Source: Actinomycetota bacterium | GTDB taxonomy: Bacteria; Actinomycetota; Humimicrobiia; Humimicrobiales; Humimicrobiaceae | Direction: 5' to 3' | Length of the DNA: 20,331 nucleotides | Assembly (NCBI GenBank): GCA_016783985.1 | Contig: JADHVM010000009.1 | Span: forward strand, 1-20,331 | In this document: positions 7,950 through 16,453 of the stretch, piece by piece | How positions within the stretch are numbered: position 1 is the stretch's first letter | How the letters are laid out: each line of letters starts with the position of its first letter | Made by a program: the position numbers and the translations under genes | The notes under the pieces: model-generated | Told to the model about the DNA's origin: nothing | Database searches by the model: none | The model's input: the letters and a program-made list of their open reading frames with translations, nothing else

Positions 7950-8822
7950 CTAAGAAAAAATCATTTCTGTAAATTCTTCAGGATCAAAACAACAAATATT
8001 ATCTATTTTTTCTCCATTTGTCAAAAATTTTATAGGAATATTTAAATCATTTTTTATTGTAAGAATAATTCCACCTTTTGAAGAACTGTCAACTTTAGTA
8101 AGTATAATTCCTGTTATTTTTAATGCTTCGTGGAAAACTTTAATTTGAAATTTAGCATTTTGTCCGGTTGTTGAATCTAAAACCATTAATATTTCATCTA
8201 CATCTCTATTTAATTTCTTACAGATTACCTTTCTGATTTTTTTAAGCTCTTCCATTAAATTATAAGATGTTTGCATCCTACCTGCTGTATCAATCAATAC
8301 AATATCTATTTTCTTTGCTAATGCCTTCTCAAGGCTATCATATACAACTGCTCCTGGATCTGAATGCCTTTGATGATATACAATATCTAATCCAAGGTTT
8401 TTTGCAAAGTAATCAATTTGTTCAACTGCAGCTGATCTATAAGTATCTGCAGCTGAAATCAATATTTTATTCCCCATTTTTTGAAATAAATTAGCTATCT
8501 TCGCAATAGTTGTTGTTTTCCCAACACCATTTACTCCAACAAACATAATTACAGTTGGTGTTATTTTTGAAATATTGATTTCCCTTTTTCCATTACTTGA
8601 TAGGATATTTACTATTTGATTTTTTAACAAATTTTTTATAACTTTTACATCTTTAATATTTTCCCTAAATGAATATTCTTTTACATCAGATAACATTTTT
8701 TCTGCAGTATTAACACTGACATCACTTAATATTAAATGCTCTTCCAATTCATCCCAAAATTTCTTATTATCTTTTTTAAAGTTATTCCATAAGTAATTTA
8801 AATTCTTAATTAATTTTTGCAT
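7950..8822 (-). CDS. ftsY: Signal recognition particle receptor FtsY
   Basis: FtsY is the membrane-associated SRP receptor GTPase that pairs with Ffh. I start it at ATG 8822 (290 residues), because the alternative TTG at 8834 lies inside the TTGGAA that serves as Shine-Dalgarno. Motifs, numbered from that ATG: an NG-domain N helix (WNNFKKDNKKFWDELEEHL), P-loop GVNGVGKTT at 96-104, DTYRSAAVEQ at 126, DTAGRMQ at 178 and TKVDSSSKGG at 242. The acidic A domain found in enterobacterial FtsY is absent, as in many Gram-positive and deep-branching bacteria, so membrane contact probably relies on the N-terminal helix. The start overlaps the 3' end of smc by 17 bases. The stop is TAG with an in-frame TAA four codons on. 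The smc-ftsY-ffh order is classical. Confidence 0.97.
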   Translation of the reverse strand: MQKLIKNLNYLWNNFKKDNKKFWDELEEHLILSDVSVNTAEKMLSDVKEYSFRENIKDVKVIKNLLKNQIVNILSSNGKREINISKITPTVIMFVGVNGVGKTTTIAKIANLFQKMGNKILISAADTYRSAAVEQIDYFAKNLGLDIVYHQRHSDPGAVVYDSLEKALAKKIDIVLIDTAGRMQTSYNLMEELKKIRKVICKKLNRDVDEILMVLDSTTGQNAKFQIKVFHEALKITGIILTKVDSSSKGGIILTIKNDLNIPIKFLTNGEKIDNICCFDPEEFTEMIFS

Positions 8823-11091
8823 AATTATTTCCAATTTTTTCTGAAATTATTTTAGAAACCCCATTAGATTGCATGGTTATCCCATAAATAGTATCAGCTA
8901 TCTTCATTGTTCTTTTTTGATGCGTAATTAATATTATCTGCTGTTTTTCTCCAAACTTTTTAATAAAAGCTATAAATCTATTTAAATTTACATCATCAAG
9001 AGTAGCATCGATTTCATCAAATATATAAAAAGGTGAGAAATTAATTGAGAAAATAGAAAATAAAAATGCTATAGATACCAATGATTTTTCCCCACCTGAT
9101 AAAAGCGATATAGGAACAAATTTATTATTACCAATATCCACTTTTAGTTCTATTCCCATTTCATCATAATCACTATTATTATTAAAAAGTTGCATCTCAC
9201 CTTCACCTAACGGAAATAAAATTTTGAAATAATAATTAAAAGTTTTATTTATATCATCAAATTTTTTTAAAAATAAATTTACAATCTTATTATTAATGTT
9301 TTCAACCAGTTCTTCTAGACTTTTCTTACTTTCCACCAAGTCTATTTTTTGTATTTTTAAAAATTCATATCTTTCTTTTATTCTTTTGTACTCTATAGCT
9401 GCATTTGGATTAATACTGCCATAATTTCTTAATTGATTTTTTAGCTTTCTAACAGCCACATGTGAACCTTTGAGATCACTGCTTTGTTTATAATTTTTCA
9501 ATATAACATCCAATGATAAATTATAATTGTCTATTATATTGTTTGTTATATCCTTAACTTTTTCTTTTATTTGATCCTTTATTAAATTACTTTTATATAT
9601 GCTATTCTCCAGATCTGTTTTGGAATAATTTAATTTAATTATTTTATTGCCCAAATCATCTATCTTCTTATGATTATTTTTTAATTCATCCTGCAATTTG
9701 TTAAACTCAGGATAGAATTTATTCTTAATCAATTTAGAATTAATTAAAAATTTGCTTAAAATACTTGAAATTTTAATAGCTTTTGTAAGACTATTCTTAC
9801 AAAAAATCTTTATATTTTTAATTTTTTTAATTCGATCTTTTGTCTCAAGCTTGTTGTCTATTTTGCCATTATCTATTTCATGTTTTCTTATCAACATTTG
9901 TATACTGCTTAATTCTTCCTTTATTAAATCACCATATTTTTTAACCTCAATTATAAATTCTTTTTTTATATCAAACTTCTTTATTTTACTTAATAGATCT
10001 TCCAGTAATTTTTCTATGCTCTTTATTTTATTTAAAATCGTTTCTAGTTTTATTTCTTTTAACTTAGCAGCAGCTTCATTTTTAACATTCTCTGTATTTC
10101 TATCATTTATACCATTTCCATAAAATTCTAAATTAAACATATTGTATAATGTCTTAAAAACGTTTATCTTACTTTCAGCTATAGAAAATAAATTATTTAA
10201 TTCAGCCTCTTTCTGATTAAAATCATTAAATTTATTTTTTAAATTATTAAATCTATTTTCCTTATCAGAAATTGACATTTCATTTTTATCCTTTTCATTT
10301 TTAGTGCTTTCCAACTTATCAGATATTTCATTAATCCTGTTGCTATTTCTTTCACATTTGTTATTTTCATCATCCCAGTTTTTATTTAAATCATTTAATT
10401 GCCTTATAAACAAAGATATCTCTTCTTTCTTTAAAGAATTATAGATTTCAAAATATCTCTGTGCTTTCTTTGCTTCTATTTCTAATGGGTCCATTGTTCT
10501 TTTTACTTCCTGCATTAAATCTTTAATTCTATCTATATCATCCTTTACTTTAAGTAATCTTCCTTTAGATTTATCTCTTCTTATTTTATGTTTCGATATT
10601 CCTATTAATTCTTCTATTACCATTTTTCTATCAATAGGTTTTAAAACAGCAATTTCATTAATCTGCCCTTGATTAACAATTGTGTACAAGCCCTTTCCTA
10701 TTCCACTATCAGCAATCATTTCCTGAATATCCATCAACCTGCATGGAGAAGAATTAATAAAATATTCACTTCCTCCTTTAGAAAATACTCTCCTTGTAAT
10801 TTTTACCTCTTTAAACTCCAGTGGTATAACTTTGTCTGAATTATCAAATGTCAACGAAACTTCAGCAGTTGCTAATTCCTCATTTTTGCTTCTAAAAATC
10901 ACATCCTCCATTGAGTTTCCTCTAAGAGACTTTGGGCTCTGCTCTCCAAGAACCCAAGATACTGCATCAGCAATATTGCTTTTTCCACTGCCGTTTGGAC
11001 CTACAATTACACTGATACCAGGTTGAAATATCAGCAAACTTTTATTTGAAAATGATTTAAAACCTTTTAATATTATATTTTTTAAATACAA
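8806..11091 (-). CDS. smc: Chromosome segregation ATPase Smc, short form apparently lacking the hinge
   Basis: Smc forms the DNA-loop-extruding condensin core with ScpA and ScpB. Both ATPase half-heads are intact: Walker A VGPNGSGKSN (30-39), the Q-loop region WVLGEQSPKSLRG, the ABC signature LLSGGEKSL (663-671), Walker B FYIFDEIDATLDD (688-700) and the ITHQKRTM switch (722-729). The segment GSINPNAAIEYKRIKERYEFL (about 558-578) matches the C-terminal arm-head junction of true Smc. The protein is only 761 residues against about 1150-1200 for the family. The middle (about 170-545) is lysine/isoleucine/asparagine-rich helical sequence, and I find no hinge: no conserved glycine-rich dimerisation motifs and no CxxC zinc hook (Cys only at 117, 246 and 431). 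A loop around 320-330 (LEFYGNGIND) may be the turn. The start is TTG. The frame is unbroken and the ftsY overlap is intact, so a simple frameshift does not explain the length. Placement between rnc and ftsY is canonical. Confidence 0.93.
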   Translation of the reverse strand: MYLKNIILKGFKSFSNKSLLIFQPGISVIVGPNGSGKSNIADAVSWVLGEQSPKSLRGNSMEDVIFRSKNEELATAEVSLTFDNSDKVIPLEFKEVKITRRVFSKGGSEYFINSSPCRLMDIQEMIADSGIGKGLYTIVNQGQINEIAVLKPIDRKMVIEELIGISKHKIRRDKSKGRLLKVKDDIDRIKDLMQEVKRTMDPLEIEAKKAQRYFEIYNSLKKEEISLFIRQLNDLNKNWDDENNKCERNSNRINEISDKLESTKNEKDKNEMSISDKENRFNNLKNKFNDFNQKEAELNNLFSIAESKINVFKTLYNMFNLEFYGNGINDRNTENVKNEAAAKLKEIKLETILNKIKSIEKLLEDLLSKIKKFDIKKEFIIEVKKYGDLIKEELSSIQMLIRKHEIDNGKIDNKLETKDRIKKIKNIKIFCKNSLTKAIKISSILSKFLINSKLIKNKFYPEFNKLQDELKNNHKKIDDLGNKIIKLNYSKTDLENSIYKSNLIKDQIKEKVKDITNNIIDNYNLSLDVILKNYKQSSDLKGSHVAVRKLKNQLRNYGSINPNAAIEYKRIKERYEFLKIQKIDLVESKKSLEELVENINNKIVNLFLKKFDDINKTFNYYFKILFPLGEGEMQLFNNNSDYDEMGIELKVDIGNNKFVPISLLSGGEKSLVSIAFLFSIFSINFSPFYIFDEIDATLDDVNLNRFIAFIKKFGEKQQIILITHQKRTMKIADTIYGITMQSNGVSKIISEKIGNNYAKIN

Positions 11092-11110
11092 ATTACAGCC
11101 TTTGTTAAAA

Positions 11111-11830
11111 TCATAATTTTAAATTATATAAAGTCCCTAAAGCATTCCTTGCAGCTTCCTGTTCGGACTGCTTTTTACTTTTTCCTTCTCCTTTTCCTAT
11201 AACTTTATTATCCATAATAGCAATTGAATAAAATACTTTATTGTGAGCAGGGCCCTTAGATTTTTCCACTTTATATTTAATCAATTTTAGATAATCGGCC
11301 TGAACTAATTCCTGCAGATGAGTTTTATAATCTGAAATTTTATCACTTTCAATTTTATCATCTATCTTTTGCTTATATATTTTTAAAATCCACTTAGAAG
11401 TAAAATCTATTCCTTTATCTATATATAAAGCTCCTATAAATGCCTCAAGACTATCCGCAAGGATAGATTCTTTGTATCTTCCTTTAGATAATTCTTCATT
11501 TTCACTTAATAAAATATAGCTGTTAATTTTTATTTCCCCAGTAGCAATTTTCACCAGTGTTTTTTTATTAATTAAAATCGACCTAATTTTTGCCAATTTG
11601 CCTTCTGGAAAATAGCCATAATTTTTATATAAATAAGATGTGATTACAAAAGAGAGAATACTATCTCCTAAGAATTCAAGCTGCTCGTTACCCCTTGAAT
11701 TAATATCAAATTGGCGGGCATAAGATCTGTGTGTTAGACTTTGTATAAAAATCTCTAAATCATTGGCATTTATTTCCAAACCTTCAAGCCAATCTTTAAC
11801 TCTTTTTCTTAACACTCCTTCTTTAACCAT
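11111..11830 (-). CDS. rnc: Ribonuclease III
   Basis: RNase III cuts double-stranded RNA, including the 16S and 23S precursor stems. The 239-residue protein has an N-terminal catalytic domain with the signature GNEQLEFLGDSILSF (E49, E52, D56) and the second metal-binding pair in ESILADSLEAFIGALYID (D126, E129). A C-terminal double-stranded RNA-binding domain follows (about 165-236), starting at YKTHLQELVQADY and ending KGEGKSKKQSEQEAARNALGTL. All catalytic residues are present and the length is normal. There is no Shine-Dalgarno before the ATG. It stops with TGA 19 bases before smc. The acpP-rnc-smc-ftsY order is widespread in low-GC bacteria. Confidence 0.98.
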   Translation of the reverse strand: MVKEGVLRKRVKDWLEGLEINANDLEIFIQSLTHRSYARQFDINSRGNEQLEFLGDSILSFVITSYLYKNYGYFPEGKLAKIRSILINKKTLVKIATGEIKINSYILLSENEELSKGRYKESILADSLEAFIGALYIDKGIDFTSKWILKIYKQKIDDKIESDKISDYKTHLQELVQADYLKLIKYKVEKSKGPAHNKVFYSIAIMDNKVIGKGEGKSKKQSEQEAARNALGTLYNLKL

Positions 11831-11906
11831 TAAAATATATTATAATAAATATTATCAATATAACCATAAAATACATACATTGTTTTTTCATTAAAGCTAA
11901 AAAAAT

Positions 11907-12143
11907 TTATTTTTTAGTATTACTGTCAATATAGTCCAGAGCATTCTTTACAGTTATTATCTTTTCAGCATCTTCATCACTAATTTCTATTCCAAACTTA
12001 TCTTCAAAAGACATTATCAATTCTACTAAATCAAGAGAGTCTGCTCCCAGATCATCAACAAATTTACTTTCAGTTTTAATATCATCTGCATTTACTCCCA
12101 GTACATCAACTAATATCTCTTTTAGTTTTTCAAAATTTTCCAT
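11907..12143 (-). CDS. acpP: Acyl carrier protein
   Basis: This 78-residue acyl carrier protein carries acyl chains on a 4'-phosphopantetheine arm attached to S36 in the [15 protein letters not shown] motif. The acidic recognition helix II ([27 protein letters not shown]) is typical. A strong AAAGGAGATAGA precedes the ATG, fitting the high expression usual for ACP. It lies directly after plsX, and the two act together: PlsX converts acyl-ACP and phosphate to acyl-phosphate. The usual fabD and fabG between plsX and acpP are missing. The 76-base gap before rnc is AT-rich with nothing I can support in it. Confidence 0.98.
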   Translation of the reverse strand: MENFEKLKEILVDVLGVNADDIKTESKFVDDLGADSLDLVELIMSFEDKFGIEISDEDAEKIITVKNALDYIDSNTKK

Positions 12144-12170
12144 TCTATCTCCTTTTACAAATTATATTAC

Positions 12171-13175
12171 TTAACTAATTATTTCTTCCTTGATTCTTTT
12201 AACAATATTTCTTTCAATACCATCAGCAGCTACCTTTATAGCATTTGTTATTGCTTTTGATTTCGAGCTTCCATGAGATATTATTACTATACCGTCAACG
12301 CCTAAAAGTAAAGCGCCTCCGTATTCTTCATAATCAAATTTCTTTTTCATATTTATAAAATATTTCTTTAATCCTATACCATATAATTTTGTGATAATAT
12401 TTTTAGTTAAAACATTTTTTATTTCAGTAAAAAATAATTTAGACATCCCCTCAAAAGATTTTAATATGACATTTCCAACAAACCCATCACATACAACTAC
12501 ATCAGACTTTCCTTCAAAGATATCCCTGCCTTCTATATTACCTATGAAATTAATATTTGATTCTTTTAAAAGGTTGTAACCTTCAGCTACTGCTTCACTT
12601 CCTTTTTTCTTCTCAGTTCCTACATTTATAAGTCCGATTCTTGGATTATTAATACCAAAGATACTTTCACAATAAATTTTTCCCATAATAGCAAATTGTT
12701 TTAAATACATAGGTTTAATATCAACATTAGCTCCAGCATCAATAAGAACAACTTTTTTTTCAGCTAACGGTATTACAATTGCAATTGCCGGTCTTAATAT
12801 ACCTTCTATTCTTTTTAAATTGAATAGAGAACATGCCATAACAGCACCCGTATTTCCAGCAGATAAAAATGCACTATTATCTAATTTTGATACAAAATTT
12901 GTTCCAATATATATAGAAGAATTTTTTTTATGCTTAACAACATTTGATGGAGAATCATCCATCTTTATTTCATCAGTACTATTAACTATTTCAAAATCAC
13001 TTATGTCTAACTCATTTAAAGACGCAAATCCGTTTATTTTCTCCTTGTTGCCAACTAAAATAATTTTTATATTTATATTTTTCGCTGCATTTACAGCACC
13101 TTTGATTATTTCACCAGGAGCATAATCTCCACCCATGGCATCAACAATAATTAAATATTTTTTTTGACCATCCAT
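12171..13175 (-). CDS. plsX: Phosphate acyltransferase PlsX
   Basis: PlsX makes acyl-phosphate from acyl-ACP and orthophosphate, feeding PlsY for the first acylation of glycerol-3-phosphate in phospholipid synthesis. It is a peripheral membrane enzyme. Visible motifs are IVDAMGGDYAPGEIIKGA near the N-terminus, NVVKHKKNSSIYIG, SAGNTGAVMACSLF, PAIAIVIPL, VLIDAGANVDIKP, IGLINVGTEKKKGSEAV and VCDGFVGNVILKSFEGM, all typical of the family, followed by GGALLLGVDGIVIISHGSS. Length (334) is normal. I use ATG 13175; a TTG at 13178 immediately before it is equally possible given the AAAGGA about 10-13 bases upstream. In this neighbourhood fakA supplies acyl-phosphate from free fatty acids, which PlsX can load onto ACP in reverse. 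Confidence 0.98.
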   Translation of the reverse strand: MDGQKKYLIIVDAMGGDYAPGEIIKGAVNAAKNINIKIILVGNKEKINGFASLNELDISDFEIVNSTDEIKMDDSPSNVVKHKKNSSIYIGTNFVSKLDNSAFLSAGNTGAVMACSLFNLKRIEGILRPAIAIVIPLAEKKVVLIDAGANVDIKPMYLKQFAIMGKIYCESIFGINNPRIGLINVGTEKKKGSEAVAEGYNLLKESNINFIGNIEGRDIFEGKSDVVVCDGFVGNVILKSFEGMSKLFFTEIKNVLTKNIITKLYGIGLKKYFINMKKKFDYEEYGGALLLGVDGIVIISHGSSKSKAITNAIKVAADGIERNIVKRIKEEIIS

Positions 13176-13184
13176 CAATTCTAT

Positions 13185-13200
13185 ATTATCCTTTGATAAT
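13185..13200 (-). promoter_or_regulatory. Small hairpin containing the plsX Shine-Dalgarno
   Basis: A perfect 6-base inverted repeat with a 4-base loop (AUUAUC-AAAG-GAUAAU in the transcript) lies in the 36-base gap between the DRTGG-protein stop and the plsX start. The only Shine-Dalgarno-like sequence for plsX, AAAGGA, spans its loop and 3' arm. If the hairpin forms, the ribosome site would be partly masked, which could couple plsX translation to the upstream gene. The stem is short and AT-rich, so the effect may be nil. Confidence 0.2.
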
Positions 13201-13211
13201 CTTGTATTTTT

Positions 13212-14276
13212 TTAACCCTTTGCAATTTCTATTAATTTGTCTACATCTATGTATTCCCTTACAACTTCAGTCACTTTATTTATTTTTTTTGCTTCATGAA
13301 ATCTTACACGACCTATAATCTCTTCTACTTTTTCTACTGCTGTAAGCGTATCATAATTTACAAGTATCATCGGAACTCCAATTTCTTCTGCTCTGCCTAA
13401 TACTACACTGCTTGGTTGAAAATTTCCTGTAAGTATCAAACATTTGGTTGATGTTTCTAAAGCTGCCAGCTGTACATCAGCTCTATCACCACCTGTAATA
13501 ACAGCTTTATTAGTTTTTCTTCTAAAGAACTTAAGAGCCTGTTCCTGTCCCATAGCACCTACCATAAATGATTCTACCATTTCGTCAACTTTATCTTCAC
13601 CACAGATTATCTGTCCGCCCAGAAATCTAGCAATTTCTTTAACGCTAACTGATGACAGCATTTTATCTGAAGTTATATATCCAAAAACTCTGATATTATT
13701 TCTTTTTAGATAAGGCAGTATTAACTCCTCTAAATATTCAAGCTGGCTTCTAGGAACCCAATTTAATATTACTCCTCCAAAATAATCCCCTAAAAATTCT
13801 TTAGATATTAATACCTGGTCAATAATCTCGCAACAAGATTTAACAACCAATATAGCTTTTGCTGAGATACTTTTACAGATTTCCCTTGATGATATACCTA
13901 AATAATAACCATCTTCAACACTTTTAGCACCCTCTAATAATATTATGTCCTTATCTTTCTTAATCTTATTGTAAGACTTATTGATATTTCCAAGAAAACC
14001 TTTTGAAAAATCTTTATCTTTCAAACCTTCTCTCAAGTATTGTTGAGTTATAACAATAGGAGATATATCATTCAATTTATCTTTTACACCCAGTATAGAA
14101 GATATATACTGAGCATCTTCATCTGTTGTTATACCACCTACTCTTATTGGAAGAGTTCCAACAGGCTTCATATACCCAACTTTTAACCCTTTCTCTAATA
14201 GAATTTTACCAATACCAACACATATCGAGCTCTTACCCGAAAAAGATTGATTTGAAATAAAAAATAACGGTACCAT
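13212..14276 (-). CDS. BioD-like/DRTGG-domain protein (COG0857-type, Pta N-terminal-like)
   Basis: The 354 residues match the stand-alone version of the regulatory half of long phosphotransacetylases: an N-terminal dethiobiotin-synthetase-like P-loop domain followed by a DRTGG domain. The P-loop is SNQSFSGKSSICVGIG (about 8-23), then GYMKPVGTLP and ILLEGAKSVEDGYYLG. The DRTGG half (about 210-320) holds FLGGQIICGEDKVDEMVESFMVGAMG, AVITGGDRADVQLAALET and CLILTGNFQPS. The catalytic acetyl-phosphate domain of Pta is absent, so it should not make acetyl-CoA from acetyl-phosphate by itself. It follows the ADP-forming acetyl-CoA synthetase by 15 bases behind a strong AAGGAGGTTAGA, so the two are probably co-translated. 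I infer a regulatory or nucleotide-sensing role in acetate/acetyl-CoA flux. The biochemical function of stand-alone members is not established. Confidence 0.85.
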   Translation of the reverse strand: MVPLFFISNQSFSGKSSICVGIGKILLEKGLKVGYMKPVGTLPIRVGGITTDEDAQYISSILGVKDKLNDISPIVITQQYLREGLKDKDFSKGFLGNINKSYNKIKKDKDIILLEGAKSVEDGYYLGISSREICKSISAKAILVVKSCCEIIDQVLISKEFLGDYFGGVILNWVPRSQLEYLEELILPYLKRNNIRVFGYITSDKMLSSVSVKEIARFLGGQIICGEDKVDEMVESFMVGAMGQEQALKFFRRKTNKAVITGGDRADVQLAALETSTKCLILTGNFQPSSVVLGRAEEIGVPMILVNYDTLTAVEKVEEIIGRVRFHEAKKINKVTEVVREYIDVDKLIEIAKG

Positions 14277-14291
14277 TCTAACCTCCTTCTT

Positions 14292-16394
14292 TTAATTTCC
14301 TATTCTTATTCTTGCATCTCCGGCTATTGAGCCTTCTCCTCTCTCTTTCACAAATAATGGATTAATATCCATTTCTATTATCTCCTGAAAATCTGTAACA
14401 AGCTGTGAAAACCTAAGTAAAATTTCTATAATACTTTCTATATCTGATGGTTTTTCTCCTCTGGTGCCTCTTAGTAAATTTATAGTTTTTATCTCTTCTA
14501 CCATCTCTTTTGCAACTTTCCTGCTGATCGGAGCTACTCTAAAAGAGACATCTTTTAATATTTCAACATATATTCCCCCTAAACCAAACATGACTATAGG
14601 CCCAAATTGGGGATCATAATTCATACCAATAATAGTTTCCTTTTTAGATTTTATCATTTCTTGAACTAAAATTCCCCTAATTTTAGCATCAGGCATATGT
14701 TTTTTTACATTCCATAATATTTGATCATAATTTTCTTCCAATTCTTTTTCATTTTCAATACCAATTTTTATGCCCCCAACATCTGTCTTATGTAAAATTA
14801 CAGGAGAAACAATTTTTAAAACTACAGGATAGCCTATCTTTCTAGCAATCTTTCTAGCTTCATTTACGTCTCGAGCAAGTTCAGCTTTTGGAACATCAAT
14901 TTTATAAGCCTTAAGTATCTCTCTTGATTCCATTTCTCCTAACTCTAATCTCCCATCATTTCTGCATACGTCAAATATTTCTTTAACTTTATTCTCATTT
15001 ACATCAAATTCTACAATTGGATCAGCTTTTTTAGATATCCAATCACTATGATCCATTAATACTTTCAAAGTATACACTGCTTCTTCCGGTATATCGAAAT
15101 TAGGAATTCCTTTTCTCATTAACAAGTCAATGCCTTTTTTAACTTCAAATCCCCCCATAAAACTGGTAAATACAGGCATTTTCTTTTTCGTTTTTTCCAT
15201 TACTTCAATAATTGACATAGCTGTCTTGAGTGATTGAGTCATAGCTTGTGGTGTAAGCAATATTAGTATAGCATCTACATTTTTATCTTTTATAACTGCC
15301 TCTAAAGTTTTTCTATACCTATCTGCTAAAGCATCCCCTAGTACATCAATTGGATTATAAAAACTAGCAGTTTCAGGCAGAAATTCTTTGAGTCTATCAA
15401 TTGTCTCACTTTTTAAATTAGCCAGTATTATATTATTCTCTTCACAAGCATCAGTTGCCATAATACCAGGCCCGCCTGCATTTGTTATTATTGCAACCCT
15501 TTTCCCTTTAGGTAATGGTTGATTTGATAAACCAATTGCATAATTGAATAGATCCTTTATAGTTTTTGCCCTTATTACTCCTGCTTGTTTAAATGCAGCA
15601 TCATAGGCCTTTGAGGAACCTGCTAATGTTCCAGTATGTGAAGATACTGCTTTTGCGCCTGCATCAGTATTACCTGCCTTTATAATAACAACAGGTTTTT
15701 TCTTTGAAACTTTTGAAGATATTCTTAAAAAATCCTTTCCATTCTTAACACCTTCCATATATACAGTTATAACCTTAGTTTTATCATCGTCTGCCCAATC
15801 TTCCAATAAATCATTTTCTGATATATCTGCCTTATTGCCTAAAGAAACAAATTTGGATAAACCTATCTTATTTGTTCTTGCCCAATCAAGAATTGCTGTA
15901 CCAAGAGCACCGGATTGCGATATAAATCCAATAACCCCTTTTTTTGGCATATTTGGAGAAAAAGATGCATTAATAGGACAATTACTATTAATAATTCCCA
16001 GACAATTAGGACCCAGTATTCTAATCCCATAATATTTGGCTTTTTCTATTAATCTCTTTTCCATTTTTGCACCCTTAATACCAGATTCTTTAAATCCTGC
16101 TGAGATAATTATTACCCACTTGGTAGTTTTCTCTGCACATTGTTCAATAACTTTAGAAACATACTTACTTGGAATCACTATAATAACTAGGTCTATATCT
16201 ATAGGAGTATCTAAAATGGATTTATAACATTTAATATTATGAATTTTATCTGCTCTAGGATTAATTAGAAATAATTTACCTTTATATCCAGAATCAATCA
16301 TATTCTCAACTATTGTATTACCAACTTTTCCTTCTTCCCTAGAAGCTCCTATTATAGCTACAGAGCGGGGGCAAAAAAAATTGTCGAAACTCAA
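14292..16394 (-). CDS. acd: Acetate-CoA ligase (ADP-forming), fused alpha-beta subunits
   Basis: This 700-residue fused NDP-forming acyl-CoA synthetase converts acyl-CoA + ADP + phosphate to acid + ATP + CoA, a substrate-level phosphorylation step common in archaea and some anaerobic bacteria and protists. Domains run from a CoA-binding Rossmann fold (1-130, SVAIIGASREEGKVGNTIV) to a succinyl-CoA-ligase-like part (150-450) with FISQSGALGTAILDW and the phosphohistidine loop SSHTGTLAGS (H253), and a C-terminal ATP-grasp domain (about 480-690) with LKIVSPVILHKTDVGGI and EMDINPLFV. The start is TTG 16394 behind GGAGG six bases away. The domain order is alpha then beta, as in the 700-residue bacterial and Giardia/Entamoeba forms. 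Acetate is the likely substrate by analogy, but propionate or branched acyl-CoA (from amino acids) cannot be excluded. It sits between rpmF and plsX, near the place where clostridia keep pta-ackA. Confidence 0.92.
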   Translation of the reverse strand: MSFDNFFCPRSVAIIGASREEGKVGNTIVENMIDSGYKGKLFLINPRADKIHNIKCYKSILDTPIDIDLVIIVIPSKYVSKVIEQCAEKTTKWVIIISAGFKESGIKGAKMEKRLIEKAKYYGIRILGPNCLGIINSNCPINASFSPNMPKKGVIGFISQSGALGTAILDWARTNKIGLSKFVSLGNKADISENDLLEDWADDDKTKVITVYMEGVKNGKDFLRISSKVSKKKPVVIIKAGNTDAGAKAVSSHTGTLAGSSKAYDAAFKQAGVIRAKTIKDLFNYAIGLSNQPLPKGKRVAIITNAGGPGIMATDACEENNIILANLKSETIDRLKEFLPETASFYNPIDVLGDALADRYRKTLEAVIKDKNVDAILILLTPQAMTQSLKTAMSIIEVMEKTKKKMPVFTSFMGGFEVKKGIDLLMRKGIPNFDIPEEAVYTLKVLMDHSDWISKKADPIVEFDVNENKVKEIFDVCRNDGRLELGEMESREILKAYKIDVPKAELARDVNEARKIARKIGYPVVLKIVSPVILHKTDVGGIKIGIENEKELEENYDQILWNVKKHMPDAKIRGILVQEMIKSKKETIIGMNYDPQFGPIVMFGLGGIYVEILKDVSFRVAPISRKVAKEMVEEIKTINLLRGTRGEKPSDIESIIEILLRFSQLVTDFQEIIEMDINPLFVKERGEGSIAGDARIRIGN

Positions 16395-16453
16395 TATAAG
16401 CCTCCAATAATAATTAACTTAAGAACTAATTATATTCCTAATTTTTTTTATTT

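Noticed and set aside
8806..11091. Short Smc as a frameshifted or truncated pseudogene
   Set aside because: One continuous frame carries both ATPase half-heads from the conserved start to the conserved C-terminal end, and the ftsY overlap is intact. A truncation would lose one head.
8806..11091. The smc gene as a Rad50/SbcC homologue
   Set aside because: There is no CxxC zinc hook, and the C-terminal junction and ITHQKRTM region match Smc. The rnc-smc-ftsY context also fits Smc.
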